NCBI GenBank assembly: GCA_905182155.1
Contig: CAJJAX010000009.1
Coordinates: 1 to 64,000, forward strand
DNA: 64,000 nt
Direction of reading: 5' to 3'
Source: an uncultured Pseudomonadales bacterium
Lineage (GTDB): Bacteria > Pseudomonadota > Gammaproteobacteria > Pseudomonadales > Azotimanducaceae
Positions within the stretch are counted from its first letter, which is position 1; the number at the start of each line of letters is the position of its first letter. Shown piece after piece: positions 42,609 through 53,312 of this stretch. The position numbers were made by a program, and so were the translations under genes. The notes under the pieces are model-generated. The model was not told the origin of the DNA, made no database searches, and was given only the letters and a program-made list of their open reading frames with translations.

Positions 42609-42964
42609 CAGCGGCGCCAACCTAAACCCAAGCATCGCGTTACCCCCCTCTAGTCAGGTTACATCGCCCGCCGCGTTGTTTCTCACGCAAAGCGATCAAG
42701 CCGTTGGTGCGTCCAGCATCTGATCTTCTGCTAGTCGCTGAAGGTCTTAATGACGGCTCACCACAAGACAATGTTCATGACCAAAGTTTTCAACCCTCAA
42801 CGAAGGCGTCGATCACCTGCACGGCACCGAAGCGGCGGATTCAGAGGCTGAGCCTTGCCGTCTTGGTGATCGGCACTCGGGTGATTTGACGCCCAAGCGC
42901 GTGATGGCTATCTTGATCGACCCAACCATTGTCTAAGCGGCAGCGAGGCCAAGAAGGAAGCGAC

Positions 42965-43999
42965 ATGACCATCACCAAAATAAGCTTTGGCGAATCACCT
43001 GAAGGCGCACCGGTTGATCTGTATCGGCTCGAAAACAGCCAGGGCCTAAAGGCACAAATTTTAACGTTTGGCGCGACGCTCAAACTGGTGACTGTACCGA
43101 ACGAGCAGGGCGAGGCGGTTGATATCACCCTTAGCCGCGAGACCCTGGATCAATATGCTGGCGAGGCCTGCTACTTCGGCGCGACCATCGGGCGCGTCGG
43201 TAACCGCATTGCTCAGGGGCGCTTCACATTAGATAGCGCCGACTACCAACTGGCGACCAACAACAACGACCTCAACCACCTGCATGGCGGCAACGTCGGC
43301 TTCGATCGAAAGCTATGGTCTGCGGAGGCCACCGAATTACCTGATGGCAGCAGCGTGCGTCTATGGCGGACCAGCCCCGATGGCGAAGAGGGCTACCCCG
43401 GAACCGTTCAAGTCGAAGTCACCTATACGCTGTCGGACGACAACCGCTTGCGCATTGCGTACCAAGCGACAACTGACCGGGCAACCCCTGTGAACTTAAC
43501 TAACCATGCCTTTTGGAATCTGGCGGGTGCTGGAGACTCGATCCTTGGCCACGAACTCACGCTGCACGCAAGTGCTTACCTGCCCATTGACGAAGCCTTG
43601 ATTCCGACCGGGGCGCGTCTTGCCGTGGCAGGGACCCCAATGGACTTTACCGAACCCCACGCTGTGGGCGCGCGTATTGAGCAGGTGCCGGGTGGCTATG
43701 ATCACTGCTACATCCTCGATCGAAAAGACTCGGGATTAAGTCTTGCCGCAGAACTGTTTGACCCCAAAAGCGGGCGGCGGATGACGGTTGAGACGACCGA
43801 GCCAGGCATCCAGTTTTACAGTGGCAATTTCCTCGATGGCAGCCAGTCAGCACGCGGCAACGTGTTCAAGCAGCATGGCGCCCTTTGCCTGGAGACTCAG
43901 CACTTCCCGGATGCTGTTAACCAGCGGTCCTTTCCCTCGGTCATTCTAAGGCCAGAAGAAACCTACCGGCAGACAACGGTGCATACGTTTAGCTGGTGA
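42965..43999 (+). CDS. galM: aldose 1-epimerase (galactose mutarotase)
   Basis: GATIGRVGNRIAQGRFTLDSADYQLATNNNDLNHLHGG, NLTNHAFWNLAG, PGIQFYSGNFLDG, LCLETQHFPDAVN; start ATG 42965. Confidence 0.93.
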   Translation: MTITKISFGESPEGAPVDLYRLENSQGLKAQILTFGATLKLVTVPNEQGEAVDITLSRETLDQYAGEACYFGATIGRVGNRIAQGRFTLDSADYQLATNNNDLNHLHGGNVGFDRKLWSAEATELPDGSSVRLWRTSPDGEEGYPGTVQVEVTYTLSDDNRLRIAYQATTDRATPVNLTNHAFWNLAGAGDSILGHELTLHASAYLPIDEALIPTGARLAVAGTPMDFTEPHAVGARIEQVPGGYDHCYILDRKDSGLSLAAELFDPKSGRRMTVETTEPGIQFYSGNFLDGSQSARGNVFKQHGALCLETQHFPDAVNQRSFPSVILRPEETYRQTTVHTFSW

Positions 44000-44211
44000 G
44001 GTTGAGACCTAAAGACAACGCCCGCGACAGGCGGTCTATAAGACGTCAAGGGGTCAAGGGGTCAAACCAGCCCGATTCCGTTAATCTTTGAACCGCTCGG
44101 GCTTTAAAACACTGCAGTACCGCCTCAGTATTGATAGCCGTATCAACCAGCCCCCGTACCAAGGCAAGATACTGGACACTCGGCGATTCACCGAACGAAA
44201 TAAATTAAGCC

Positions 44212-45300
44212 TCAATCGAGCGATACGACAAAGGCCTGATCGGGCCTCGCACCGGACAGAACCTCCTGAAAGGTTCGCTCAACGTCTGTTCGGCCAACGC
44301 GATGGTTAATCGCGACCCAGCCATCGACTACCGCCAAAAAGGCCTGCCAGGCCGTATTCAGCTCCGCCTGGAATTTCTGCGGGCCCCAGTCTTGATTTCG
44401 CTTCTGGATCTGATCGGGCGCAAAGAACATTTTGGGTTTAGCGCCGGGTAAAACACTCGGCGGCTGACCATCACGGGATTCCCAATGCGTAATCCCCACC
44501 CCGCAACTGCACAGCATATGGTCGCCAAAGTGGTGATGTAACGTCTCGAGCACCTGCCGATTTCCGGCCATATCCACAAAGGCCACTTTTTCGCTCGCAT
44601 CAAGCGTGTCCAACGCGTCATAAGCAACCACTTGATCATACAGATTCAAACTTTCGACAAAGGCTTTGTTCGCCGCAGAGGTTAACCCCGTGACTTTTAG
44701 GTCACGATTTTTACGCAGTAAAAATGCTAGGCCAAAAGATGTTTTGCTAGAAGCGCTGGAGAGGATGATATTGCTCGCACCAAAATGATCGTTATCATCG
44801 AGGTAGTCATCAAGGACAAATGAGGTGGTAAACAACGGTCGGTAGATCATTTGGTGATCGTCGAATTGGCGGTCGAACCCATTGCCCGCATTCATAAGCG
44901 AATAATTGTTGTAAACCCCGGGCAATGCCTGCCGGTGGGCCGCGCCATCGGTAAACCCACGCGCCGTGACGTGCGCGGGCTCAACAACCAGATACGAGGC
45001 CATCGGAAAATAGCCGTAGAACTCATCGCCGACGTTTAAGCCGCTATCGTTTTCAGCAACCACCGTGCCTTTGCCCCAGACCGGTATTCGGCCCCAATCA
45101 CCCTCTGCTGGGAAGAACTGCCAATAGCCGATCATATCGCCCGCGACGCCATAGGTAATGTTGTTTGCGGTCAGTGCGAATTTATCGACGGTTAAAACCG
45201 CCTCACCCGCAGCAGGCGACAAGGTTGCCAGCGCCGGCACTTCAATGACCCGCGTGGTGCCTAAGGCCGCTCGGGCCACTTCAAAACTGTAAGCGCTCAT
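44212..45300 (-). CDS. DUF2855 family protein (MDR-like)
   Basis: LTVDKFALTANNITYGVAGDMIGYWQFFP..., WGRIPVWGKGTVVAEN, ILSSASSKTSFGLAFLL; internal ATG 45300 preferred. Confidence 0.88.
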   Translation of the reverse strand: MSAYSFEVARAALGTTRVIEVPALATLSPAAGEAVLTVDKFALTANNITYGVAGDMIGYWQFFPAEGDWGRIPVWGKGTVVAENDSGLNVGDEFYGYFPMASYLVVEPAHVTARGFTDGAAHRQALPGVYNNYSLMNAGNGFDRQFDDHQMIYRPLFTTSFVLDDYLDDNDHFGASNIILSSASSKTSFGLAFLLRKNRDLKVTGLTSAANKAFVESLNLYDQVVAYDALDTLDASEKVAFVDMAGNRQVLETLHHHFGDHMLCSCGVGITHWESRDGQPPSVLPGAKPKMFFAPDQIQKRNQDWGPQKFQAELNTAWQAFLAVVDGWVAINHRVGRTDVERTFQEVLSGARPDQAFVVSLD

Positions 45301-45478
45301 TATCTTAAATCCTCTTTTAAAAAAACAGCACACCCATCGCTGAACGACAATGATGCGTCATGATCTTCAATGACCGCACTGCAATCGATCTCGATCGTGC
45401 TCGCCAAAGCCCCAGTGCGCTGAGCAGGAAAGCGATCCCACCACGGCTTTAATCAAAGCGCCGCATCCGGCGCTTATT

Positions 45479-46798
45479 CTAAATGGTCTTGGCCTTCAAT
45501 ACTGCGACCGCTCGGAAAACTCGGAGGAAGTTGCCGCCCCAAATTTTATCAACCTCCTCGGCACTGTAGCCCCGTGCCAGCAGTCCCGCGGTCACATTGA
45601 ACGCCTCGCTGGCATCATTAAAGCCGGTAATGCCACTGCCGTGGTTGAAGTCCGTACCAATCCCCACATGATCGACCCCGATACGGTCCGCAATATAGTC
45701 AATGTGATTGATGACATCATCAATGCTACCGGGCCCCAGCAGATCGCTCACCGTGGTCAGAAATTTTTGTTGCACCGACTCGTCTTTGATCTCCCAATAC
45801 AGCTCGAACGGATAATAGAAATCCTCTTGTATGCCCGCAGCTCGGCGCGCCGCGCGAATGCCTCGATCGAGTTCCTGATCAGACGAATCAAACAGATAGC
45901 CTCTAAAAGGCGCGACATGAATCACGCCGCCGGTTGCCCCAATTCGATCGATTTCCGCATCCGATAAATTACGGCTGACGTTAGAGAGTTGCCAAACATT
46001 AGAGTGGCTTGCGATCACCGGCGCGTCGGACAAGGCCAGAACTTGCAGGGCAGCGGCTTTTGAGAGTTGCGAGATATCGATGATGCCGCCAAGGGCATTA
46101 ATTCTTGTAACGGCGCTTTTACCCAATGCGGATAAGCCGCCATGCTCGGCAGCCACTTCATGCTTGCCGGTTTCACCGTCAAATACAGGCCGGGAAGAAT
46201 CGGCAAAGTCATTGTGGCCCATATGGGTGAGGGCAAAGACGCGCACGCCCGCTGCGTAAAATTCATCTAACCCGGACACCGCTGTGCCCAGGATTCTGGC
46301 GTTCTGAAAGCCGAGGATGAGCGCGCCTTTACCCTGTTCATGCGCCGCAACCAGGTCTTCGGCCGTCTTTGCTAAAACAAGATTATTGATTGGGTCATCG
46401 GTCATTGCGAGCACGGCGTTCAGCTTTGCATCGGCGATCGCTCGGGCCTCGGCATAGCCTTCTGCATTTCTGGGACCCGGGCCCACGGCAATCGACATGA
46501 CCACAGCGTCAACACCGCCAACCTGCATTTTTTCGGGCGAAACTTTCGATAACCCATCATCACCCACATACCGTGATTCTTTGCCCGGAATTTCGATATC
46601 GGCATGGGCGTCCAGAACCAAAGCCTTCGCATGAATGCCCTTGGCCAGAACGGTTTGTTCTAATGCATTCGACGCGGCGCTGACAGCGCTCGGCGCAGGC
46701 ATCACCTCTGTCGTCGAGGTCTCTTGGGGCGCGGGTGAACAACCAGCAATAAAAATCGCAGCGAGCAGGCTGCACAAAATAGACTGAGCTTGAGTCAT
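45479..46798 (-). CDS. membrane dipeptidase (peptidase family M19), lipoprotein
   Basis: Lipobox IFIAGCS; LVLDAHADIE, FALTHMGHNDFADSSRP, VIASHSNVWQLSNVSRNLSD, HVGIGTDFNHGSGITGF. Confidence 0.92.
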   Translation of the reverse strand: MTQAQSILCSLLAAIFIAGCSPAPQETSTTEVMPAPSAVSAASNALEQTVLAKGIHAKALVLDAHADIEIPGKESRYVGDDGLSKVSPEKMQVGGVDAVVMSIAVGPGPRNAEGYAEARAIADAKLNAVLAMTDDPINNLVLAKTAEDLVAAHEQGKGALILGFQNARILGTAVSGLDEFYAAGVRVFALTHMGHNDFADSSRPVFDGETGKHEVAAEHGGLSALGKSAVTRINALGGIIDISQLSKAAALQVLALSDAPVIASHSNVWQLSNVSRNLSDAEIDRIGATGGVIHVAPFRGYLFDSSDQELDRGIRAARRAAGIQEDFYYPFELYWEIKDESVQQKFLTTVSDLLGPGSIDDVINHIDYIADRIGVDHVGIGTDFNHGSGITGFNDASEAFNVTAGLLARGYSAEEVDKIWGGNFLRVFRAVAVLKAKTI

Positions 46799-47127
46799 GG
46801 GCTAATTCTTTAGACGTTCGTTTTTAGTATTACACGTTTGACCCATCGCTGCCCGGCCTGACGAAGGCAAACGCGGCGACCCCTAACGGGCCCGAATCAG
46901 GCCCGCCACCCAAGACCACTGCGCGGGATACAAAACGCGTCAGCGTTGGATGACGTGCAGCCCGTCATGGGTCAAAATGACGCCATCGCTTTGGCGATTA
47001 ACCTAAAACGTTCTAATCCGCCGTTGCCACGCAAGTGACCGCACCATCCAGCCTGGCAAGCAGACTGGTCTCCGGCCGAAACGTCCTGTTATAGTGAGCC
47101 CGAAATAAAATCCTCTGGAGATAAACC

Positions 47128-48536
47128 TTGGCACAATCCGACACCGCACGCGCAACGAACTTCTTTCTCGATGGCAACTTTGCGCCCGTTTCAGAGGAGC
47201 GCGATGCCCAAGATATGGTCGTTAATGGCGAAATACCCAAAGATTTAACCGGCCACTTTTTGCGGGTTGGGCCCAATCCCGCGCACATCTTTAATGAGGC
47301 GGCTTATCACACCTTCGATGGTGATGGCATGATTCATGCCATCACGTTTAACGAAGGTGGTGCCCATTACCGAAACCGGTTTGTTCAAACCGAAGGGTTT
47401 AAGCTTGAACAAGCCCATGGCGGCTGGTTGTACAAAGGCATGAACTCGATGATGGACCCAACCCCGTCTGAGCTCCCCAGCGGCGCGCCGAAAAATAAGA
47501 ACCTCGCCAACACGGCCTTTGCGTATCACAACAAGACGCTCTACGCGCTGCATGAACCGTCCCAGCCCACCATTATTGACTTGCCTGAACTGACCACCCA
47601 AGGCGCAACAAATTTTGATGGCAAACTGAAGCACCCCTTCACCGCGCACCCTAAAGTCGATCATTCGAGTGGGGAGATGATGACCTTTGGCTATGCATTC
47701 CAAACGCCTTATGTCAGCTACTCGGTCATCAATGCCGACGGAGAACTGATCCACACGACACCGATTACGATTCAAAGCCGGTATTCATGCATGACTTTGC
47801 GGTGACGGAAAAATACTCGCTGTTTTTAGACTTCCCAATCACGCTGGATATCGAGCGCGCCATTGCCGGCGGCCCAGCCCTAGACTTTGAACCAGAGCAT
47901 GGGGCTCGAATTGGCGTCATGCCGCGTTTTGGCAGTGATCAAGACGTCCGCTGGTTTGACGTGGCAACCGGCTCGGTTGTGCACACGGCGAATGCTTGGG
48001 ATGACGGTGACGACGTTGTATTGCAAGCATCCCGCTCAAAAACCTCCGACATCGCCGGCGCCGGCTTAAACGCTGAAAACCTTGAAGATACGCAAGGGCA
48101 GTTATACGAATGGCGCATTAATTTAGCCACCGGCGTGGTAACAGAGCGCACCCTCAGCGACGTTCGTTGTGACTTTACGCGGGTGAACGACGCGCATGCT
48201 TGCCATCCAACGCGCTATGTCTACGCCGCTGCCTTTAACACTGATCGGCCCTTCAGCTTTGATGGCGTCATGAAGTTCGATAATGAAACCCAAACCACGA
48301 CGACCTTTCATTACGGCGCAAACCGATTCGGTGGCGAGGCAGTCTTTGCGCCAAAAGTGGGCGCCAAAACAGAGGATGACGGTTACCTTGTTTGCTTCGT
48401 GCAAGATGAGGCTGCGCAACAAAGCGAATGTTTGATTTTGGATGCCCAAGACTTGGCAGCAGGGCCCGTTGCCACCGTTATGGTGCCGTATCGGGTGCCC
48501 TACGGCTTCCACGCGACTTGGGTTGGCGATCTTTAA
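47128..48536 (+). CDS. carotenoid cleavage oxygenase (RPE65/lignostilbene dioxygenase family), frameshifted at ~47780
   Basis: LTGHFLRVGPNPAHIFNEAAYHTFDGDGMIHAI; putative iron His ligand motifs TAHPKVD, MHDFAVTE, VVHTANAWDDGD, VPYGFHATWVGDL; TTG start. Confidence 0.93.
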
Positions 48537-48765
48537 GCGGCTTGATCACACCGCGCGCAGCTGAAGCTGACACCTTTGACAGGGTGTTCAGCGTGCGGGC
48601 ACTTTAATCACGGACCTTGCTTGCTAACCCTGCGAGTGGTCGCTAGCGCCTGAAGCTTGTTTGGGCCATTCGATCGCCAAACTGTCTCTTGAGGAACACG
48701 AGCGCATCCATGTTCGATCTTGATCCAATCTCCGTCACAGGGCCACGCTCGGATACAATGCCTTC

Positions 48766-49998
48766 ATGCTAACAAGACTCATCGCCGCCTTTACGTTTCG
48801 GGATTATCGGATCCTTTGGGTCATGCTGATCATTGGCTCAATTGCCTTCTGGATGCGAATCCTAGGAACAGCCCAGTGGCTGCTTGAGGAAACCGGCTCG
48901 GCCTACATGGTCGGCCTGATTGGGGTTGTACAACTTATTGTGCAACTGCCCATGACCCTGTGGGCCGGCACCTTGGCTGACCGGGTCGATCGTAAACGCC
49001 TAATGTCACTGGCGCATGGCGCAACCGGTGTCTCGCTGTTAACGCTGGGCGTGCTGAGCAGCACCAATGCGCTGACACCCGCCTTAGTTTACGTGGGCAT
49101 CGCAATCACAGCTGGGACCCATATGCTCGCAAGTCCAGCCCGCGGCGCCCTGCTCGCTGCTGTGGTTCCGGAAGGCAAACTGATGCTGGCCTCCTCGACC
49201 GACACCGCCTCCGCAAATGCCGCCGCCATTGTAGGCCCACTCCTATTTGCCGGCATCGTCCTGACAGCAGATCTGACAACCGTCTTCCTAACCGCAGGCT
49301 GTCTTGCGCTGGTCAATGCGATCTTGCCGATGATGCTACGCGTCGATGGTCATGTTGCGGGCAAGCAGGGCGAGGCGCACGATAAGCCATCCCAAATCCA
49401 GCAAACTCGCGCTGGACTGCGGTACGTTGGCTCGCACCCCATTTTGCCGGGCCTTTTTCTCTTAGATGTTGGCATCACGACCGCCTCATTTTATCGAGAG
49501 GTCCTCCCGGTTATCGCTCTGGGTTTGTTCGCCGGCGGCGCCAGTGCAACCGGCATGCTCGGGGCGGCTAATTCTGCAGGGGCAATTCTTGGATCCTTTA
49601 TCGCGCTCGCGCTTGCTGGCGTGAGAGCAAAAGGTATGCTCGTGCTCTACGCCTCCTTTGCCTATGGCGTCATCCTGTTTGGTTTTGGTATCGCGACAAC
49701 GCTCTTGGGCGGCATGTTGATGATTGCGCTGCTCGGCGCCGCCGATGCGGTAACCGTCGCCGTGCGTCAAACGACCGTCTTACTGACAACCCCGGATGAG
49801 ATGCGCGGCCGGGCCTACGCGCTGATGATCCTGGCGGCGCAAACCGCGAACAACATCGGCACGATTTGGGTCGGTTTTTGGGCCGGCGCCATCGGCGCCG
49901 GTAACACCATGGTCATGGGCGGCATTATCTCGATTACGGCGACCGCGGTCATCTGGTATGTCTGGAAACCCATCGGCAGATACCGTTCAGCGGCATAA
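48766..49998 (+). CDS. MFS transporter
   Basis: 410 aa polytopic; TLADRVDRKRLMSLAHGATG (MFS motif A-like). Confidence 0.88.
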   Translation: MLTRLIAAFTFRDYRILWVMLIIGSIAFWMRILGTAQWLLEETGSAYMVGLIGVVQLIVQLPMTLWAGTLADRVDRKRLMSLAHGATGVSLLTLGVLSSTNALTPALVYVGIAITAGTHMLASPARGALLAAVVPEGKLMLASSTDTASANAAAIVGPLLFAGIVLTADLTTVFLTAGCLALVNAILPMMLRVDGHVAGKQGEAHDKPSQIQQTRAGLRYVGSHPILPGLFLLDVGITTASFYREVLPVIALGLFAGGASATGMLGAANSAGAILGSFIALALAGVRAKGMLVLYASFAYGVILFGFGIATTLLGGMLMIALLGAADAVTVAVRQTTVLLTTPDEMRGRAYALMILAAQTANNIGTIWVGFWAGAIGAGNTMVMGGIISITATAVIWYVWKPIGRYRSAA

Positions 49999-50088
49999 CA
50001 AACACGCCTTGCGCTCGCCTCTACCGCCTGGTCGATGATTGAAACCCGCCCCCCTGAGAGGGGGCACGAGCGATAAGTCTCGCTGAAC

Positions 50089-51396
50089 TCAATCAGGTGA
50101 GATTTCCGCAAGCCGCTTGCCTGCCGTTTCGGGCAAGAATAACCAAACCATAACGGGTGCGACGAGCGAAATGGCGCAAAGCACCGCGATCGACGTCCAG
50201 TTTGACTCAAACACCGTGTAAAGCAGGGATACCGCGGTCAATCCAAGAATTCCCGATGCGGTCGCAACAATCGCCTTAAAACCGGTCGCCGTGGAACGGT
50301 ATCGAGTCGGGAACAATTCCGTACCATAACTCGTTGTCGTCACCTCACTGCCCATTAAGAAGAAGATAAGACCCACCCATAAAAACGGTACAAACACCCC
50401 ACCCATGGCATAAAACGTGAGCGCGGCAAGCGCGAACAGACCGGTAAACAAAATGGTGACGGGCCGACGACCGTATCGATCACTCAGCCACCCCGCAAGC
50501 GGATTTCCAATGATCGCCAGGGCGCCGCCCGCCAGGTTAAGCATTGCGACATTTGAGGGCTCCCACCCGTGCACATCGAGTAAATACTTTGGCGCAAAGA
50601 AAGCGGCCGTGCTGCCAGCAAGCATCAGGGCGAACACCGCGCCAAAAAGACCTATCGTACGCTTGGGTAGGTGGGTAAACAGATCGACAATGTTTTGCAT
50701 TACCGGTTCGTGGACCTGCACCTCCGCCCTAAATTGCTCGGTTTCGGGGAGACTATGGCGCCAATAAGCGATGAACAGTAACGGAATCAACCCGACCGCA
50801 TACAAAGACCGCCAACCGTAGGGCACGTAGTCCACGAATCCGAACATCACCGCCGCAAATCCTGAACCGCAAGCGGCCACAGCGCCCAGAGCGCCGATAC
50901 CCCAACCTCTATGTTTGGGCGAAAACTCCTCAGCAATCACGACCGCCGCAATCAATACTTCAGCGGTTCCAAAGCATCTCGCGAACATCTGGAACACAAC
51001 AAACGCCTCTGCGTTAGGTGACACCGCCGTCGCCCCAGTAAAGAGGGTATACCCAACGACTGTGATCAATAGAATCAATCGTCGACCGTATCGATCCGCC
51101 GCTATTGCGAGAAAAACCGCTAAAAACGAGCCTGCTCTAACGAAGGCCCCCAAGAATCCAACATCCGATTCTGCAATGAGAAGTTCAGCTTGTATCTTGG
51201 TGAGGTTTAAGGAAAACAGGTACATATCGTACTGCTCGAAAAACGACACCGCTGACAGCAAGCCAAGCAGCTTCCACTGGTGCTTGCTTAATTCAGGTGG
51301 CCGCCCCAGAAAAGGCGCAAATCGATACCAAAACGGGACGTTACTCATGTTGAAAATTCCCCTTTTCGGCAATGGGACCTGACCAGCCAGGTTCAA
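50089..51396 (-). CDS. MFS transporter (sugar/aromatic acid transporter type)
   Basis: FFEQYDMYLFSLNLTKIQAEL, AIAADRYGRRLILLITVVGYTL, GWLSDRYGRRPVTI, GTELFPTRYRSTATGF. Confidence 0.92.
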   Translation of the reverse strand: MNLAGQVPLPKRGIFNMSNVPFWYRFAPFLGRPPELSKHQWKLLGLLSAVSFFEQYDMYLFSLNLTKIQAELLIAESDVGFLGAFVRAGSFLAVFLAIAADRYGRRLILLITVVGYTLFTGATAVSPNAEAFVVFQMFARCFGTAEVLIAAVVIAEEFSPKHRGWGIGALGAVAACGSGFAAVMFGFVDYVPYGWRSLYAVGLIPLLFIAYWRHSLPETEQFRAEVQVHEPVMQNIVDLFTHLPKRTIGLFGAVFALMLAGSTAAFFAPKYLLDVHGWEPSNVAMLNLAGGALAIIGNPLAGWLSDRYGRRPVTILFTGLFALAALTFYAMGGVFVPFLWVGLIFFLMGSEVTTTSYGTELFPTRYRSTATGFKAIVATASGILGLTAVSLLYTVFESNWTSIAVLCAISLVAPVMVWLFLPETAGKRLAEISPD

Positions 51397-51635
51397 TATT
51401 TTTTGCGGTCAGCATTGGTCGCTCTCGAACAAGTTCAAAAATTAAGGCGCAACCGATTCGACCTTATTGGTTGGGGCGGCAAGGCACCGTGCCTCGTTGA
51501 TTGCTTTCAAATGAGGAATCCCGGAGCGTGTGCCGCGAGGCGCGCTCGAGCCCAAAAACTTGAGGGACTTGAGACAACGCCAGGTTAAATCTGCGTTAAA
51601 GCCCAACAAGCCTTTATTGGCCATTCAACACGTGG

Positions 51636-53006
51636 TTAGTCGGCTACAAAATTTCCATGAAAACCAAATGGCACCCGTGCATTGAGTTTAACGATGGCCA
51701 GTGGTTTCGCCTCGAGATCCTGCGCATCAATAATGTGCAGTTCACTTAACTGGGTGTCGCCATTGTAGATAACGGACAATAGGTAACCGGCATCTTCTGC
51801 TTCGCCGTTTGAAGAGGCTACAAACACAGGCTCGCCACCCGCGCAGTTGTCGCCAACGCGATAGGTTTGTGTGGTGCCCGCCTTAAGGTCAAATTTGACC
51901 AGATCTGAGAACCCATGCACGCCGCCGGTCTTCAAGGCATAGCCGTACCGGTGTGGGTAACATTCAACATTAGGATTCACTCTAGGAAACTCCAGGTCGA
52001 TGTCACTCAAAACCGTTGTGGCCACGGTGCCAGCAGCTGGATCGATGACCCACCGTACCAAGCTAGCTCCTTGCTCGTAATTATCATCCCCCGGCGCCGT
52101 CATCATCTTGTGATACCGCACAACATCCATGACAATTTTATCGCCATCGTCGTAACTGTTCAGGGGGTGAAAAACGTAACAAGGCTCAATATCGATCCAC
52201 TGCACGGTGTCTGAATCACTTGAGCGGTTCAGGATGCCTAATCGGGCTTGATGCGCATCAAGCCATTGGAAGGGAAAGGAAAACCCTTTCTCCACCAACG
52301 CCAAATCGAAGACCACAGGCAGGTCCATAAAGACAACGCGTGTCTCAGTCACGCCAAAATCGTGCATCATGACTGCAGCGGGCAGTTCGATATCGATACT
52401 TTTGAGTAGTTCACCGCTCGCGGAGGCTTGATGATAGCGCAGGAACGGCGCAAACATTTCATAGCCGAAAAACAACATCTCGCCCGTGCGGCCATCGACT
52501 TTTGGATGCGCGGTCATACTGCTCGCGAGTTTTCCCGCGTAATCAAAGAGGCCTTTTGTCTCAAGTTGTCGATCCAGTTCATAGGGAAGCCCAACCTCCG
52601 GCAAGGCTAAAACTCGGCCACCGTGGCCGATGACATTCACATTGCCGGAACTCTGGATCATCAACTCGACCTGACTGCCCCCTGTTGCGGCGGGCAGGCC
52701 CGTTTTTTCAGCCAGCGCCTTGGTTCTAACCCACCGATTGCGATAGCTTTTCGCCTGGCCATTGCTCAGGTGAATGGCGTGCAGCATCGCGTCACCCGTG
52801 AACCAATGGTGGTTGGGCCCGGGGGCGACTGGATTAGGGCCCGAACGCAGCAGAGTGCCTTGCAGATTTTCTGGAATCGAACCGATGACCTCTAAATGAT
52901 CAAAGCTGTTTTCGATGTCAACCGGTGCAAAATTACCCTGTAAAACAGGATTGTCCTGCACCTGAAGCGCTTTGTTGTCGATTAACGTGTTTAATAATTC
53001 TGACAT
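51636..53006 (-). CDS. carotenoid cleavage oxygenase (RPE65/lignostilbene dioxygenase family)
   Basis: LQGTLLRSGPNPVAPGPNHHWFTGDAMLHAI; His motifs TAHPKVDGRTGEMLFFGYE, MMHDFGVTETR, VFHPLNSYDDGD, VPFGFHGNFV; intact. Confidence 0.95.
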   Translation of the reverse strand: MSELLNTLIDNKALQVQDNPVLQGNFAPVDIENSFDHLEVIGSIPENLQGTLLRSGPNPVAPGPNHHWFTGDAMLHAIHLSNGQAKSYRNRWVRTKALAEKTGLPAATGGSQVELMIQSSGNVNVIGHGGRVLALPEVGLPYELDRQLETKGLFDYAGKLASSMTAHPKVDGRTGEMLFFGYEMFAPFLRYHQASASGELLKSIDIELPAAVMMHDFGVTETRVVFMDLPVVFDLALVEKGFSFPFQWLDAHQARLGILNRSSDSDTVQWIDIEPCYVFHPLNSYDDGDKIVMDVVRYHKMMTAPGDDNYEQGASLVRWVIDPAAGTVATTVLSDIDLEFPRVNPNVECYPHRYGYALKTGGVHGFSDLVKFDLKAGTTQTYRVGDNCAGGEPVFVASSNGEAEDAGYLLSVIYNGDTQLSELHIIDAQDLEAKPLAIVKLNARVPFGFHGNFVAD

Positions 53007-53074
53007 CGGTTCTACCTTTTTGACGGGTCATTTGTATTGTGTGCGCAGCATGCCAAAATCAGAGATCTTGTCGC

Positions 53075-53108
53075 CGTCTAGATCTCTATTCTGACCCATA
53101 TCTAGACG
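53075..53108. promoter_or_regulatory. candidate operator: inverted repeat CGTCTAGAT-N16-ATCTAGACG
   Basis: CGTCTAGAT at 53075-53083 and exact reverse complement ATCTAGACG at 53100-53108, between the TetR gene and the divergent/upstream end of the oxygenase gene; each arm contains the palindrome TCTAGA. Confidence 0.55.
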
Positions 53109-53312
53109 ATGTCAAGTTTCATTTTAGGCGTCAATTCATGACGCGAGGCCTGAAGACAAAAGCATTCACCAATAGCGCGATCTTACGCCTGGGTTCATTC
53201 GATTGGCGATGGCGTCGCAAGCTTAAAACCTATCGAGCGACACTGGGCGGGATTCACGCCCAACTGATAAGTGATGGGTGCAGGCGGTTAAAAAGATCGC
53301 GCGGTTGCGGCT

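Noticed and set aside
47780-47810. Programmed ribosomal frameshifting in the carotenoid oxygenase and other split genes
   Set aside because: No consistent slippery heptamer or downstream structure seen, and breaks affect many unrelated families; sequencing/assembly indels or decay are simpler.
50048-50065. GCCCCCCTGAGAGGGGGC hairpin between the two convergent MFS genes as a terminator
   Set aside because: Good GC stem but no T-tract on either side; could be a bidirectional transcription stop but not supportable as a Rho-independent terminator.
50417-51382. Plus-strand ORFs (116 and 155 aa) opposite the second MFS gene
   Set aside because: Antisense shadows of a well-supported transporter gene.
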